Virus record (IMG/VR): IMGVR_UViG_3300036795_000338
Span: 1-30,400 of that record
From: a virus
DNA length: 30,400 nucleotides
Direction: 5' to 3' (one strand)
Shown here: in pieces, positions 7,143 to 15,762 of the stretch
Position numbering within the stretch: the stretch's first letter is position 1
Layout of the letters: each line of letters starts with the position of its first letter
Notes under the pieces: model-generated
What the model was told of the DNA's origin: nothing
What the model saw: the letters and a program-made list of their open reading frames with translations, nothing else
Databases searched by the model: none
Program-made: the position numbers and the translations under genes

Positions 7143-10100
7143 ATGACTGTATACACCTTCGAAATCAATGCCTTTGCCAACCTGCCTTCGCTCGAGCAGG
7201 CGCTTTCGCAGATCCGTTCCGCCTTGGAGACCGGGTCCGCACAACTGCGCTCGGCGCTGAGTATCACTCCGACGGTGAACCCGGAAGCCTTCGAGAAACT
7301 GACCGCTGACCTCAATGCGACGGGCGAGAAGGCCGTGGCACAGGCCGTCAAGGCCGGCGAGGAGATCGGCCAGGCGCTTTCACAGAAGATCCCGATCAGC
7401 AATGATCTCGGTTCTCGTCTCAACACCGTACTTCGTGACGCGCTCGCGGAGATGCGGGCGCAGATCGAGCAGTTCTCTGCGACCACCCACATCCTTGGTG
7501 ACGACCGGGCGGTGTTGAGCGAGTTCGCTGGTGAGTTTCAGTCGACGATGCTGCGCTCGATCCAGGTGGTCGCTGCCGATCTGCGCAAGGAGCTCAACCT
7601 TGCGGCCCGTTCGGCGCAGTTGGACCCACGCGCGGTCACGGGGCAGTTCAAGGGCTCACAGATCGCGGCCGCCTCCAGCCGTCAGCTGACGCCGGTCGTT
7701 AACGACATGGAGGCGGAGCGCCAGCGTCTCGAAGCATCTCGGACTGGTGGGGCGGGCTCGCCCGCCGCAGTTGCCAACAGGCTCGTCACCGCTGTCGACA
7801 TCATTTTGCAGGAGGCGCTGGACGCGGTCGAGGCAGGGCGGGCGCTTACCTCTGCGCAGGCTGCCAAGTTGCGCGAGATCGGTCTGGCCCAGGACTTCCG
7901 CAGGCCTGGTAGTACAGGACCAATCTCGCCGACTGCGCCCTTGGTGGTCGATACCGGCGCAGGTCAGCCGGCGGTCTTCCGTCCCCAGAAGGATGGCACC
8001 TTCGCACCGTACAGCGAAGAGGAGACGCTGCAGTTCAACCGCGACTTAGAGAACGCCAGCGCACAGCTGCAGCGAACGACGGCAGCCGATGAGGTAAAGC
8101 AGGTTGCGACCCAGAACCTGGCACGTTTGCTGGCCGATCCAGAGGCAAAGCGAGTGGGTTCCGGCCAGACCGCGCCGTTCCGTTCGGGGCAGGGTGAGTT
8201 TTTCACTTCAACCGGAACGCCGATCGAGGAACAGGCCAGGATCAATCAGCTGCAGTTGCAGTACATCCGGCAGTTGGAGACGCGCAACTCCGAGCAGTCG
8301 GCAGCCAACTCCGTGGCGACGACACAGCGGAGCCCGGGCGGCGCCTTCCTTGGCGGCGCCACCGGACGTGGGTTCGACGCTCACGCGGCGTTCGACCCAC
8401 AGGCGGCGGTCGGGAACCTTCTTGGTACCGCCGGTGTCCTGCTGCGTTACGGCGCGATTGGTGCCGGTCTGGCCGGAGCCTTCTCGGGTCTGCACGAGCT
8501 TAAGACCCAGGTGGTGGACTACCAGTCTTCGCTGGCGAACCTCGACGAGGTCATGGGGGCCACCAAGTCCGGCCAGATCGACCTTACGAGCGCGTTCGCC
8601 GCCGCTGCGCCGGCGGGTATTGGCGCAGCCGACGCGGTCGACCTCGGCGCCGAGGCACTGGCCAGGTACCGCAGCGAGATCGAGGCCGGTGCTAGCGCGA
8701 ACGACATCTTCCAGACCAGCCTGCTCAATATTGGCCAGGCCTCGGTGCTCACCGGGGTTGACGCCAAGACCGTCGGCGAGCAGCTTATCGACGCCACGCA
8801 GGGCTTCAAGGTCGGCTCGACCGGTCAGAGCCGGATCCTGGACGCGGTCGAGAATGCGCGCAAGAACTTTGGTGGCGATCGTGCCCAGATCATCCAGGCG
8901 ATCGGCGACGCTGGCGACCTTGCTAGCCAGGCCGGTATCGACCCGGAAGAGCTCTCCAACATCGTCGCCCTGATCCAGTCACGGACCGGTGCCACCGGCT
9001 CCACGGTTGCCTCGGCCTTCGAGCGCACCGTCTCCCGCCAGGGCACAGGCCAGTTCCAGCAGGCCCTCGGCGCCTTGGGTATCCAGGACACCGGCGACTT
9101 GGTCAGTGAGATCACTCAGCTCAGTACGGCCTATCAGCACCTGAACAAGACCCAGCAGGATACCCTTGTCGCCCAGCTCGGTGGTGCCCGCCAGGCGCGC
9201 GAACTGTTGCCGCTGTTGGAGGAGGGTACCGGCCTGGTCGACGCAAACGCCCGTTCCTATGCGGGTGCCGGCGCGGCGGCGCAGCAGTACGAACGCCAGC
9301 AGGCCACGCTGGCCGGCGAGCTCCGCCAGATCAGTGGTGAGCTCAAGGACTTCGCGGCTGCGCTGGCCCAGTCCGGCGCCTTCGACGCGCTCGGGTTGAT
9401 TGCCGAGGGGTTCAAGGACGTCCTCGGCGGAGTCGATGAGTTGCTGGCGGCCTTCGATGGCGTTCCTCGGATCTTCCGTGACGCTGCGTTCGGCGCCTTC
9501 GAGCTCCTTCTGGTCCTGCGCCTGATCGGCAACGAGCAGGAGAAGATCGCGATCGGTAACGCCGTCGCCAAGGTACCGGTGCTGGGCAGTTTTGCCAGTC
9601 GTATCGGTCTTGGCACCCGGGCGGCTGCGGAGACCCCCGAGGCGACCGGGGCGGAGGCTCTGGCCAACGCCGGAAACGTCGCGGCCGAGCGGTTGATCGC
9701 AGGTGCCGACGCGGCAGCCGAGCGACTGGCTGCGGGTGGTGCCGCAGCGGGCGAGGCGAATGCGATCGGTGGCATCGGCGCGGCTGAGGCTGGTGCCGCT
9801 AGTCGTGTCGGCGCAGTGAACTTCATCGGCGACAGCCCGGAGGTTGCCGGTGTGGTCGCACCGGCAGAAGCGGCGGCGGTAGTGGCGCCCTCCGAGGGTG
9901 CGGCTATCGGTGCGGCTTTTGCTGGGGGCGCTTCGCGCGAAGCGGCTGGTCTACCCGCGTTGAAAGGAATCAGCGGGTTTGCTGGCGGTGTTGGAGTCGC
10001 TGGTGAAGGTGCTGCTGCCGGGGGCGCAGCTGCTCTGGGTCTGCTGACCAACCCGATCACGCTCGCTATCGGCGGCTTGATCGCCATCGGCGGTGTGACC

Positions 10101-12551
10101 AATTCGATGCATCGGCTCAGCGCGGCATCTGCGCAGGGGTCATTGGCGTTGGAGTCGTTGAACAACGCAAACACTCCGCAGACGTTGACGACGGCCGAGG
10201 ATGCATTGAGGTCTGCGCGGCAGCAGGTTGCCCACGATTCGGGTGGGCCGTTCGGCAGCATCGCCGGGTTCTTTACCGGAGCTCACGGCAAGGAGGCGAC
10301 TTTCGAGGCGAATGCGGAGTACGCACACAACCTGGCTTCACGGATCGCAGGGGAGACCGGTAATACCGCGACTCTGTCGCAGAACGTGTTTGGCCCGTCG
10401 GGCAGCGACATCGTCACCGGCTTGAAGACGATGGCACAGGAAGGTGTCTCGGCCTCGACCCAGCTGCATGCCGTCGCCAAAGCTCTTGGCGTGGTGGGTG
10501 CTCAGGCAGGGGATGCGAAGAGTCTGCTCGGTGGTACCGAAAAGGGGTCGCTGAACTCGGTGCTGGGGCTGCGCAACGTCGGTCAGCTCAACGCCGGACT
10601 CGTCTCGGATCCGGCGAGCTACGCCAGAGAGATTCCGAGTCTGGCCACCGATGGGCATTTGCGTCGGTTCGCCGGGCAGAGCAACGTCGACACTCTTGAT
10701 GTTCCCGATGCGGCCAAGCTTTCTGCGGCTGTTGACGCAGCGCTGAAGAACCGTCCCGATGGGGCGTTGCTGACTGACGCGGACAAGCAGAAGATCGCGA
10801 CGAATATCGCGGAGACTTTCGGGGTTACCGGTTCGGACACCGACAAGATCCGTGCCGATATCCGGGCGGGAGTGCTGCAGCGCCTTTCGACCTTGAGCCA
10901 TCGGTCGCAGACCACCGGAACTGCGCCGATCACCGACGACGCACTGAAGACGATCCTCGGTGGCGAGGATGGCAACTCCGGATTGTTGTCGGTCATTTCA
11001 TCTTTCCAGCCGGACGCCTTCGACCCGACCGGCGGCGCTGACCAGCTTCGCAACGCTATCGGGATTCTGAAGAACTTCGCTTCCCGGGCTGATCGCAGTG
11101 GGCCGGAGTATGCGGTCTTGATCGCGGCATTGCATCAGGAAGAAGATAAGTACGCCCAGGCCCGGATCTCTGACATCGAGCGACTGCGAGCGGCGGCAGA
11201 CGCCCGGACGTCGCCGGCCAACTACGCCGAGATCGACCAGGGCTACTTCGACCGCGAGATCACGGCCGCCGGCGCCGACACGAACCAGATCATCGGCGTG
11301 ATCGACAACATGACCCATGCCCAGATCAAGCTCGTCGAGCAGATGCTGCGACACCAGGTCCAGCTCGCTCGCGCCGCTGACGACGCCGCGACTGAGCTTG
11401 CTGCCCATATCCCGTCTGCCGAGCGCTCCGGGGTACTTGGTTCTGCTGATGACAACCTGAACACCGCACTGGATAACCTGCAGGCCTTCATCGAGGGCAA
11501 GAGGCGGTCGACGACCGCCGACGGCACGAACAGTGGCCCGAACGCAACTCAGCAGGCCCGTTTGGCCCAGATCGAGTCGCAGGCGCAGTCGGGCAACGAC
11601 GTGCAGAACGCCCAGATCGCGTTGCAGGCAGCTAATTACCAGTTCAAGATTGCCCACAAGGGCACTGCCGATTACTACAGCGCCGTGAAGGCGGTTGCGG
11701 ACGCAAAGTACCAGCTCTCGCAGGCCGAGGAGCAGGCTGCCTCGGCAGCTGTGGCCGCCAATGTCTATCCGGGCTCGGCGCTGTCTTCGGCTCGGGCCTC
11801 GATCATCGAGGCCAAGGATGCGGTGACGGCGGCGATCCCCGGCACCGCGGCGTTCTTCCAAGCCGAGCAACAGCTCAAGCAGGCCCAGATCGACTACGGC
11901 AACGCGCTAATCCAGTATCACGCCACCGAGCGATCGCTGAACACTGACGACACCGACCCGGTGGTGCAGGCGCGCAACACCCTGGCTACTGCCCGGGCGC
12001 AGCTACGGGTAGATCAGCGCCGTGGCGCTCCCAAGGATGTGATTGCTACCGATGCTCTGGCGGTCAAGGACGATACCCAGGCTCGGCAGGCAGCAGGGTT
12101 CCAGCAGCGGCTGTCCGATGTGCAGACCCTGCACAACCTGCAGCGGCTGTCTGATCAGGCGTACCTGAACTATCTTGGCCACGAGCATGACCGGCTCGAG
12201 GCGATCAAGCACAAGACCCGTCAGCAGACCGACGAGCTCAACTCGATCGACTTGGCGATTAAGTCTGCCAACGAGCAGATGCAGGGCCAGTTCAACATCG
12301 GTGACATCCATGTGCCGACGCCGTACGAGGCCAAGCGTTACGTCGAGTCACAGATGCAAGGCGAGAACTATGCCACTGCGCGGATCTCCCATACGCATAA
12401 TAACCAGCGCAACACGGTGATCAACAACCACAACCACCAGCGTTTCGACTTCCGGGGATTGGACAAGCGCGAGGTGCAGGAGATTCTACGTGAGGCGCTC
12501 GGTGGCGAGGCGACCCACCGTAGTGGGGTTGCTACCCGCAAGGGGATGTAG
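7143..12551 (+). CDS. Tail tape measure protein
   Basis: 1802 residues from ATG at 7143 (GGGAGGC upstream), the longest gene here. Residues 1-400 are helical and Gln/Ala/Arg-rich, with heptad-like spacing. A Gly/Ala-rich hydrophobic stretch at about 420-450 is followed by a region (about 455-700: DYQSSLANLDEVMGATKSG, and later FERTVSRQGTG and GGARQARELLPLLEEGTG) that resembles the TP901-type conserved block of tape measure proteins. Residues about 835-975 are an Ala/Gly low-complexity stretch; a second hydrophobic segment lies at about 961-985 (LLTNPITLAIGGLIAIGGV). The rest is coiled-coil-like, ending in a His/Asn-rich patch. It sets tail length and is threaded through the tube; at roughly 0.15 nm per residue the tail would be about 270 nm (inference). 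No lysozyme or peptidase motif was found. Confidence 0.93.
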   Translation: MTVYTFEINAFANLPSLEQALSQIRSALETGSAQLRSALSITPTVNPEAFEKLTADLNATGEKAVAQAVKAGEEIGQALSQKIPISNDLGSRLNTVLRDALAEMRAQIEQFSATTHILGDDRAVLSEFAGEFQSTMLRSIQVVAADLRKELNLAARSAQLDPRAVTGQFKGSQIAAASSRQLTPVVNDMEAERQRLEASRTGGAGSPAAVANRLVTAVDIILQEALDAVEAGRALTSAQAAKLREIGLAQDFRRPGSTGPISPTAPLVVDTGAGQPAVFRPQKDGTFAPYSEEETLQFNRDLENASAQLQRTTAADEVKQVATQNLARLLADPEAKRVGSGQTAPFRSGQGEFFTSTGTPIEEQARINQLQLQYIRQLETRNSEQSAANSVATTQRSPGGAFLGGATGRGFDAHAAFDPQAAVGNLLGTAGVLLRYGAIGAGLAGAFSGLHELKTQVVDYQSSLANLDEVMGATKSGQIDLTSAFAAAAPAGIGAADAVDLGAEALARYRSEIEAGASANDIFQTSLLNIGQASVLTGVDAKTVGEQLIDATQGFKVGSTGQSRILDAVENARKNFGGDRAQIIQAIGDAGDLASQAGIDPEELSNIVALIQSRTGATGSTVASAFERTVSRQGTGQFQQALGALGIQDTGDLVSEITQLSTAYQHLNKTQQDTLVAQLGGARQARELLPLLEEGTGLVDANARSYAGAGAAAQQYERQQATLAGELRQISGELKDFAAALAQSGAFDALGLIAEGFKDVLGGVDELLAAFDGVPRIFRDAAFGAFELLLVLRLIGNEQEKIAIGNAVAKVPVLGSFASRIGLGTRAAAETPEATGAEALANAGNVAAERLIAGADAAAERLAAGGAAAGEANAIGGIGAAEAGAASRVGAVNFIGDSPEVAGVVAPAEAAAVVAPSEGAAIGAAFAGGASREAAGLPALKGISGFAGGVGVAGEGAAAGGAAALGLLTNPITLAIGGLIAIGGVTNSMHRLSAASAQGSLALESLNNANTPQTLTTAEDALRSARQQVAHDSGGPFGSIAGFFTGAHGKEATFEANAEYAHNLASRIAGETGNTATLSQNVFGPSGSDIVTGLKTMAQEGVSASTQLHAVAKALGVVGAQAGDAKSLLGGTEKGSLNSVLGLRNVGQLNAGLVSDPASYAREIPSLATDGHLRRFAGQSNVDTLDVPDAAKLSAAVDAALKNRPDGALLTDADKQKIATNIAETFGVTGSDTDKIRADIRAGVLQRLSTLSHRSQTTGTAPITDDALKTILGGEDGNSGLLSVISSFQPDAFDPTGGADQLRNAIGILKNFASRADRSGPEYAVLIAALHQEEDKYAQARISDIERLRAAADARTSPANYAEIDQGYFDREITAAGADTNQIIGVIDNMTHAQIKLVEQMLRHQVQLARAADDAATELAAHIPSAERSGVLGSADDNLNTALDNLQAFIEGKRRSTTADGTNSGPNATQQARLAQIESQAQSGNDVQNAQIALQAANYQFKIAHKGTADYYSAVKAVADAKYQLSQAEEQAASAAVAANVYPGSALSSARASIIEAKDAVTAAIPGTAAFFQAEQQLKQAQIDYGNALIQYHATERSLNTDDTDPVVQARNTLATARAQLRVDQRRGAPKDVIATDALAVKDDTQARQAAGFQQRLSDVQTLHNLQRLSDQAYLNYLGHEHDRLEAIKHKTRQQTDELNSIDLAIKSANEQMQGQFNIGDIHVPTPYEAKRYVESQMQGENYATARISHTHNNQRNTVINNHNHQRFDFRGLDKREVQEILREALGGEATHRSGVATRKGM

Positions 12552-12554
12552 GCC

Positions 12555-14990
12555 GTGGCGACGCCGACGATCAACATAGTTGCGACTCCTAACCGCACGT
12601 CGACCACCACGAGTGTCGGCTCTCCTATCTCCGCCGTGCCCGAAGACGACATCATCGTCGCGGTGGTCAATGCCGGTTCGACTTCGAGTCAGGGGAGTTA
12701 TTCGGTCTCCTCGGTTACCGCTACCGGGTTGACCTTCACCCGGCGCAGTGCCAAATATGACTCCGGCGTTGCTTCGGGCTTCCAGGGAACCGAGGTGTGG
12801 TGGGCGCCGGTGCCTTCCGGAGGGTTCACCGGCACAGTTACTGCCACCTTCGACAGAACCATCGACGACGCCACGATGCATGTCTTCAGTGTCACCGATG
12901 CCGACACTACGAATCCGTGGAACGACGTCAGCGCAACGACGGCCTCAAACCCGTCAAGCTCCCTTACTCCGCCTCAGGTCACCTTCGATGCACCGGCGGA
13001 CTCGCTCGCGATCATCGCTGTCGGCACCGATGACGACTGGAGCGTCTCCTCGCCCGTTTCTGGGTTCTCGATCCTGAGTACGGCCACTAATGACAGTGGC
13101 GTTGAGTACGAGCACTCCTCTGTGGTTACTCAGGATCTGACGGGCAGTGGCCTGTCGAGTGCAACCGTTGGCTGGACCAACAACGTCGAGTGGTGGACTC
13201 TGATCGCCGACTCGATGATCGGGGTTGGCGCCGCCGGCGTTACCGTGCACGAGTCGGGGACTGCCTTGCTGTCGTTCGATGCGGTGCTGACTGTGTCTGC
13301 GCTGGTTGCGATGTCTGCCGTGGCCGGGCTCGACCCGAACGTGATCCATGCCGTTCCGTCAGGGATGGTGGCAGATACCTCGATGACGGTGGCGGGGGCT
13401 TTTCCTCGTCCGGTCAACGACAGCTTCGTTACTGCGTACGACCTGTCGGGGCTTGGCTCCGGCACCGTGGTGGGGACCAACGTCAATGCCAGCACGGAGG
13501 AAGACGAGCCTACGATCGCCAACGCCAACACCGTGTGGTGGAAGTACACCGCGGCAACTGATGGCTATATGACCTTCAACACCTTTGGCTCGATTGACCT
13601 CGAAGGTGATGTGCTCGATACCGTGTTGTCGGCTTACGCCGGTACTGCAGTCGATGCTCTGACTCTTCTCGCGCGCAGTGATGACGCCGATGACTCGACG
13701 GACTCGCCAGCCGTGACTAGTGAAGTGGTCTTTCGGGTTGAGGCTGGGGGTACCTATCACTTGCAGGTCGAGACCTATGACGGCGACAATCCTGGCGTCG
13801 GCACCGTCATGCTCACTTGGGCGGAGGATTTCGGGCCGGATAATGATGATTTCGCCGACGCCATTGCACTGGAAACGCCCGTTGGAAGTATCGATGGCAC
13901 TACGGTCGGCGCCTCGACCGAAGCCACCGAACCGACCAGCGCCGAGATTGTCGAGAACAGCGTTTGGTACAGATTCATCGCCACTCAGGACGGCTCGTAC
14001 GAGTTCGACATATCCAGTCCCGGGGGTGTGGTACTGGAGACCTGGACAGGTACCAGTATCGCGGACATCGTGTTCGGTGACAGTGTCGACTCTGATGGCA
14101 GCATCACTCTTTCTATGCTCACTGGCGACGTCGTCTATCTGCGGGTCGGGACGGTTTCGGTCGACGACGTTGCGGCATTCACGCTGGAGTGGTCGAGTGA
14201 CGCCCTGGTTGCGCCAGCGAATGACGACCGCGCTAACGGCTACCCCCTTGGAACCGATAGCGGCAGCATTGCCTACTACACAGCGGGCGCGACCAATGAG
14301 TCCGGCGAGCCTCAGCATCTCGGTGAAGACCCGCAGAGCGTTTGGTTTATCTGGACCCCGGGGACGTTGGCTGCCGGTCTGCTGGTGACTGACAACGCGA
14401 CCATTCTTGAGGTGTACTCGGTTCCGGTGCCTGGTTCTGATCCCGCTACGGCCGACTGGGACGAGCTCACTCCCGTCGGAGGCGGTCGGGGTACGGCGAC
14501 GCTGGCGCTGCGCGTCGGTGAGGCATATGCGATCCGGGCCTACCCGGTCGACAGCAACCTGCCGGGATACTCCCAGACGCTGACCTGGTCGGTTACCTCC
14601 ACCGGTGGAGGTGGTGGAGGTGATGTGCCTGTCGGCGACATTCTCGTCACGATCCCTGACGTCAGTGACGATGGCACCATTGACTCGCCGGATGTCATCG
14701 AGGCCCTCGTCGTCGATGAGAGTCCCGGCGCTTCGATCGTCATCACCGTTGATACAGATCCGACGGCGATCTTGAGCGACACCATTGATGATGACGGGAA
14801 CTGGTTTGGGAGCGTAGTGATCCCGGAGGGGCTGAGCCAGGGTGACCACTATGTGCTTGTGAGTATCGGCGGTCGTATCGGCGCTGCGGCGTTCACGGTG
14901 GACAGCGAAGTGACCTACTACGAAGATCCGACCGACCCAGCGGATGTGGCCGCTCCGGTGATTGTCGGCGGACAGTGGGTATTGCCGTGA
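12555..14990 (+). CDS. Tail-tip protein with three tandem PPC-like beta domains
   Basis: 811 residues starting at GTG 12555, three bases after the tape measure stop. Residues 1-225 are a Ser/Thr/Val-rich beta region. Three similar units follow at about residues 285-420, 426-550 and 552-675; each opens with an N-D-(S/D)-(F/R) motif (VNDSF, DNDDFADA, ANDDRANG), then a 'GttVGAstE..EPt' segment and a 'vWy/WwkftA..dG.y.f' segment. That layout resembles bacterial pre-peptidase C-terminal (PPC) beta-sandwich domains. A Gly-rich linker (around residue 684) leads to a final Ig-like domain rich in Asp and Val. It has no catalytic signature. It probably forms surface-exposed decoration at the tail tip, a carbohydrate- or envelope-binding role being inferred. 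The stop overlaps the next start. Confidence 0.82.
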   Translation: MATPTINIVATPNRTSTTTSVGSPISAVPEDDIIVAVVNAGSTSSQGSYSVSSVTATGLTFTRRSAKYDSGVASGFQGTEVWWAPVPSGGFTGTVTATFDRTIDDATMHVFSVTDADTTNPWNDVSATTASNPSSSLTPPQVTFDAPADSLAIIAVGTDDDWSVSSPVSGFSILSTATNDSGVEYEHSSVVTQDLTGSGLSSATVGWTNNVEWWTLIADSMIGVGAAGVTVHESGTALLSFDAVLTVSALVAMSAVAGLDPNVIHAVPSGMVADTSMTVAGAFPRPVNDSFVTAYDLSGLGSGTVVGTNVNASTEEDEPTIANANTVWWKYTAATDGYMTFNTFGSIDLEGDVLDTVLSAYAGTAVDALTLLARSDDADDSTDSPAVTSEVVFRVEAGGTYHLQVETYDGDNPGVGTVMLTWAEDFGPDNDDFADAIALETPVGSIDGTTVGASTEATEPTSAEIVENSVWYRFIATQDGSYEFDISSPGGVVLETWTGTSIADIVFGDSVDSDGSITLSMLTGDVVYLRVGTVSVDDVAAFTLEWSSDALVAPANDDRANGYPLGTDSGSIAYYTAGATNESGEPQHLGEDPQSVWFIWTPGTLAAGLLVTDNATILEVYSVPVPGSDPATADWDELTPVGGGRGTATLALRVGEAYAIRAYPVDSNLPGYSQTLTWSVTSTGGGGGGDVPVGDILVTIPDVSDDGTIDSPDVIEALVVDESPGASIVITVDTDPTAILSDTIDDDGNWFGSVVIPEGLSQGDHYVLVSIGGRIGAAAFTVDSEVTYYEDPTDPADVAAPVIVGGQWVLP

Positions 14991-15379
14991 CCGCGCATCT
15001 GCAGTGGGCATTTCTTGATCCGACCAACGCCGAGGTCTGGCAGTTCCCGATCGGCCCGAACCAGGCCGACTCGATCCAGCTGGCTCGGGTGTTCACCTAC
15101 GACCACACCTGCACGGTGCCGGGCGGTCAGCCATTCATCTTCGAGGGCGGCCAGGTCGCCAAGACCTGGACGTTCCGTGGCGACCTGCTCACCGCCGTTG
15201 ACGTCGCCGACCTGCTGAGCTGGCGCAACCGGCCCTACAAGGTCTTCATCGGTGACGACCTCGGTCGCGCCCTGGTGGTGAAGGTCGTCAGCATTGTGAC
15301 AACGGACATCATCAGCACCGATCATCCCGAAGCGCAGAGCTATGTCGCAACCTGCCTGCTCTACGGGAGGGTGGCATGA
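14987..15379 (+). CDS. Small minor tail protein, first of a paralogous pair
   Basis: 130 residues from the GTG at 14987, which overlaps the stop of the previous gene (GTGA); a GTG four codons earlier is less likely. The pattern is W-x-F-x-D-P near the N-terminus, a W-x-F-P-x-x-P/N-Q stretch, a central W-x-F-x-G strand, an L-x-x-W turn, then an x-D-D-x-G-R strand and HPE followed by a Tyr-containing strand. The same landmarks in the same order recur in the next gene. Position directly before the large hub protein resembles that of distal-tail or tail-tip adaptor proteins in actinophages. The function is inferred from position. Confidence 0.75.
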   Translation: MTAHLQWAFLDPTNAEVWQFPIGPNQADSIQLARVFTYDHTCTVPGGQPFIFEGGQVAKTWTFRGDLLTAVDVADLLSWRNRPYKVFIGDDLGRALVVKVVSIVTTDIISTDHPEAQSYVATCLLYGRVA

Positions 15380-15762
15380 TCACGCGATGGATCTTCCACG
15401 ACCCGGACGGGGTCCTTGACGACTGGACCTTCCCTAACAACCCGAGCCGGCGAGACCCTCCGCAGCTTGTCGAGAACGTCCAGCCGACGTCGGCGGACCT
15501 GCACGGCCATCACTACGACAGCGTCGCCGCGCCGAGTCCCACCACCGAGTCCTGGGACGGAGTGTTCTACACGCTGGTCAATCTCGATGTCTTTCAGGCC
15601 TGGCTGGACAACGCGCGGCCGGTGCGGGTCACCGACCACTTCGGGCTGCGGTACCTGCTCATGATCGATTCCTTGGACACCCAGCGCGCCGGGTCCAAGC
15701 GTCATCCGGAGCGGCACAAGTACACCGCGCATGTCAGCGTGATCAAGGAACTGGGGCTATGA
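15376..15762 (+). CDS. Small minor tail protein, second of a paralogous pair
   Basis: 128 residues from ATG 15376, overlapping the preceding stop (ATGA); its own stop overlaps the ATG of the next gene in the same way, so three tail genes are translationally coupled. Landmarks shared with its neighbour: WIFHDPDG and WTFPNNPS near the start, ES-W-D-G in the middle, FQAWLDNARPVRVTDHFGLR, then KRHPERHKYTAHVSVIKELG. The pair therefore looks like an old tandem duplication. A tail-tip ring or adaptor component attached to the hub is the likely role, inferred from position. Confidence 0.75.
   Translation: MITRWIFHDPDGVLDDWTFPNNPSRRDPPQLVENVQPTSADLHGHHYDSVAAPSPTTESWDGVFYTLVNLDVFQAWLDNARPVRVTDHFGLRYLLMIDSLDTQRAGSKRHPERHKYTAHVSVIKELGL

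Noticed and set aside
13359-15011. 550-codon open frame on the - strand
   Set aside because: Antisense to the triplicated-domain tail protein, with Arg/Asp/Val-biased composition and no domain.
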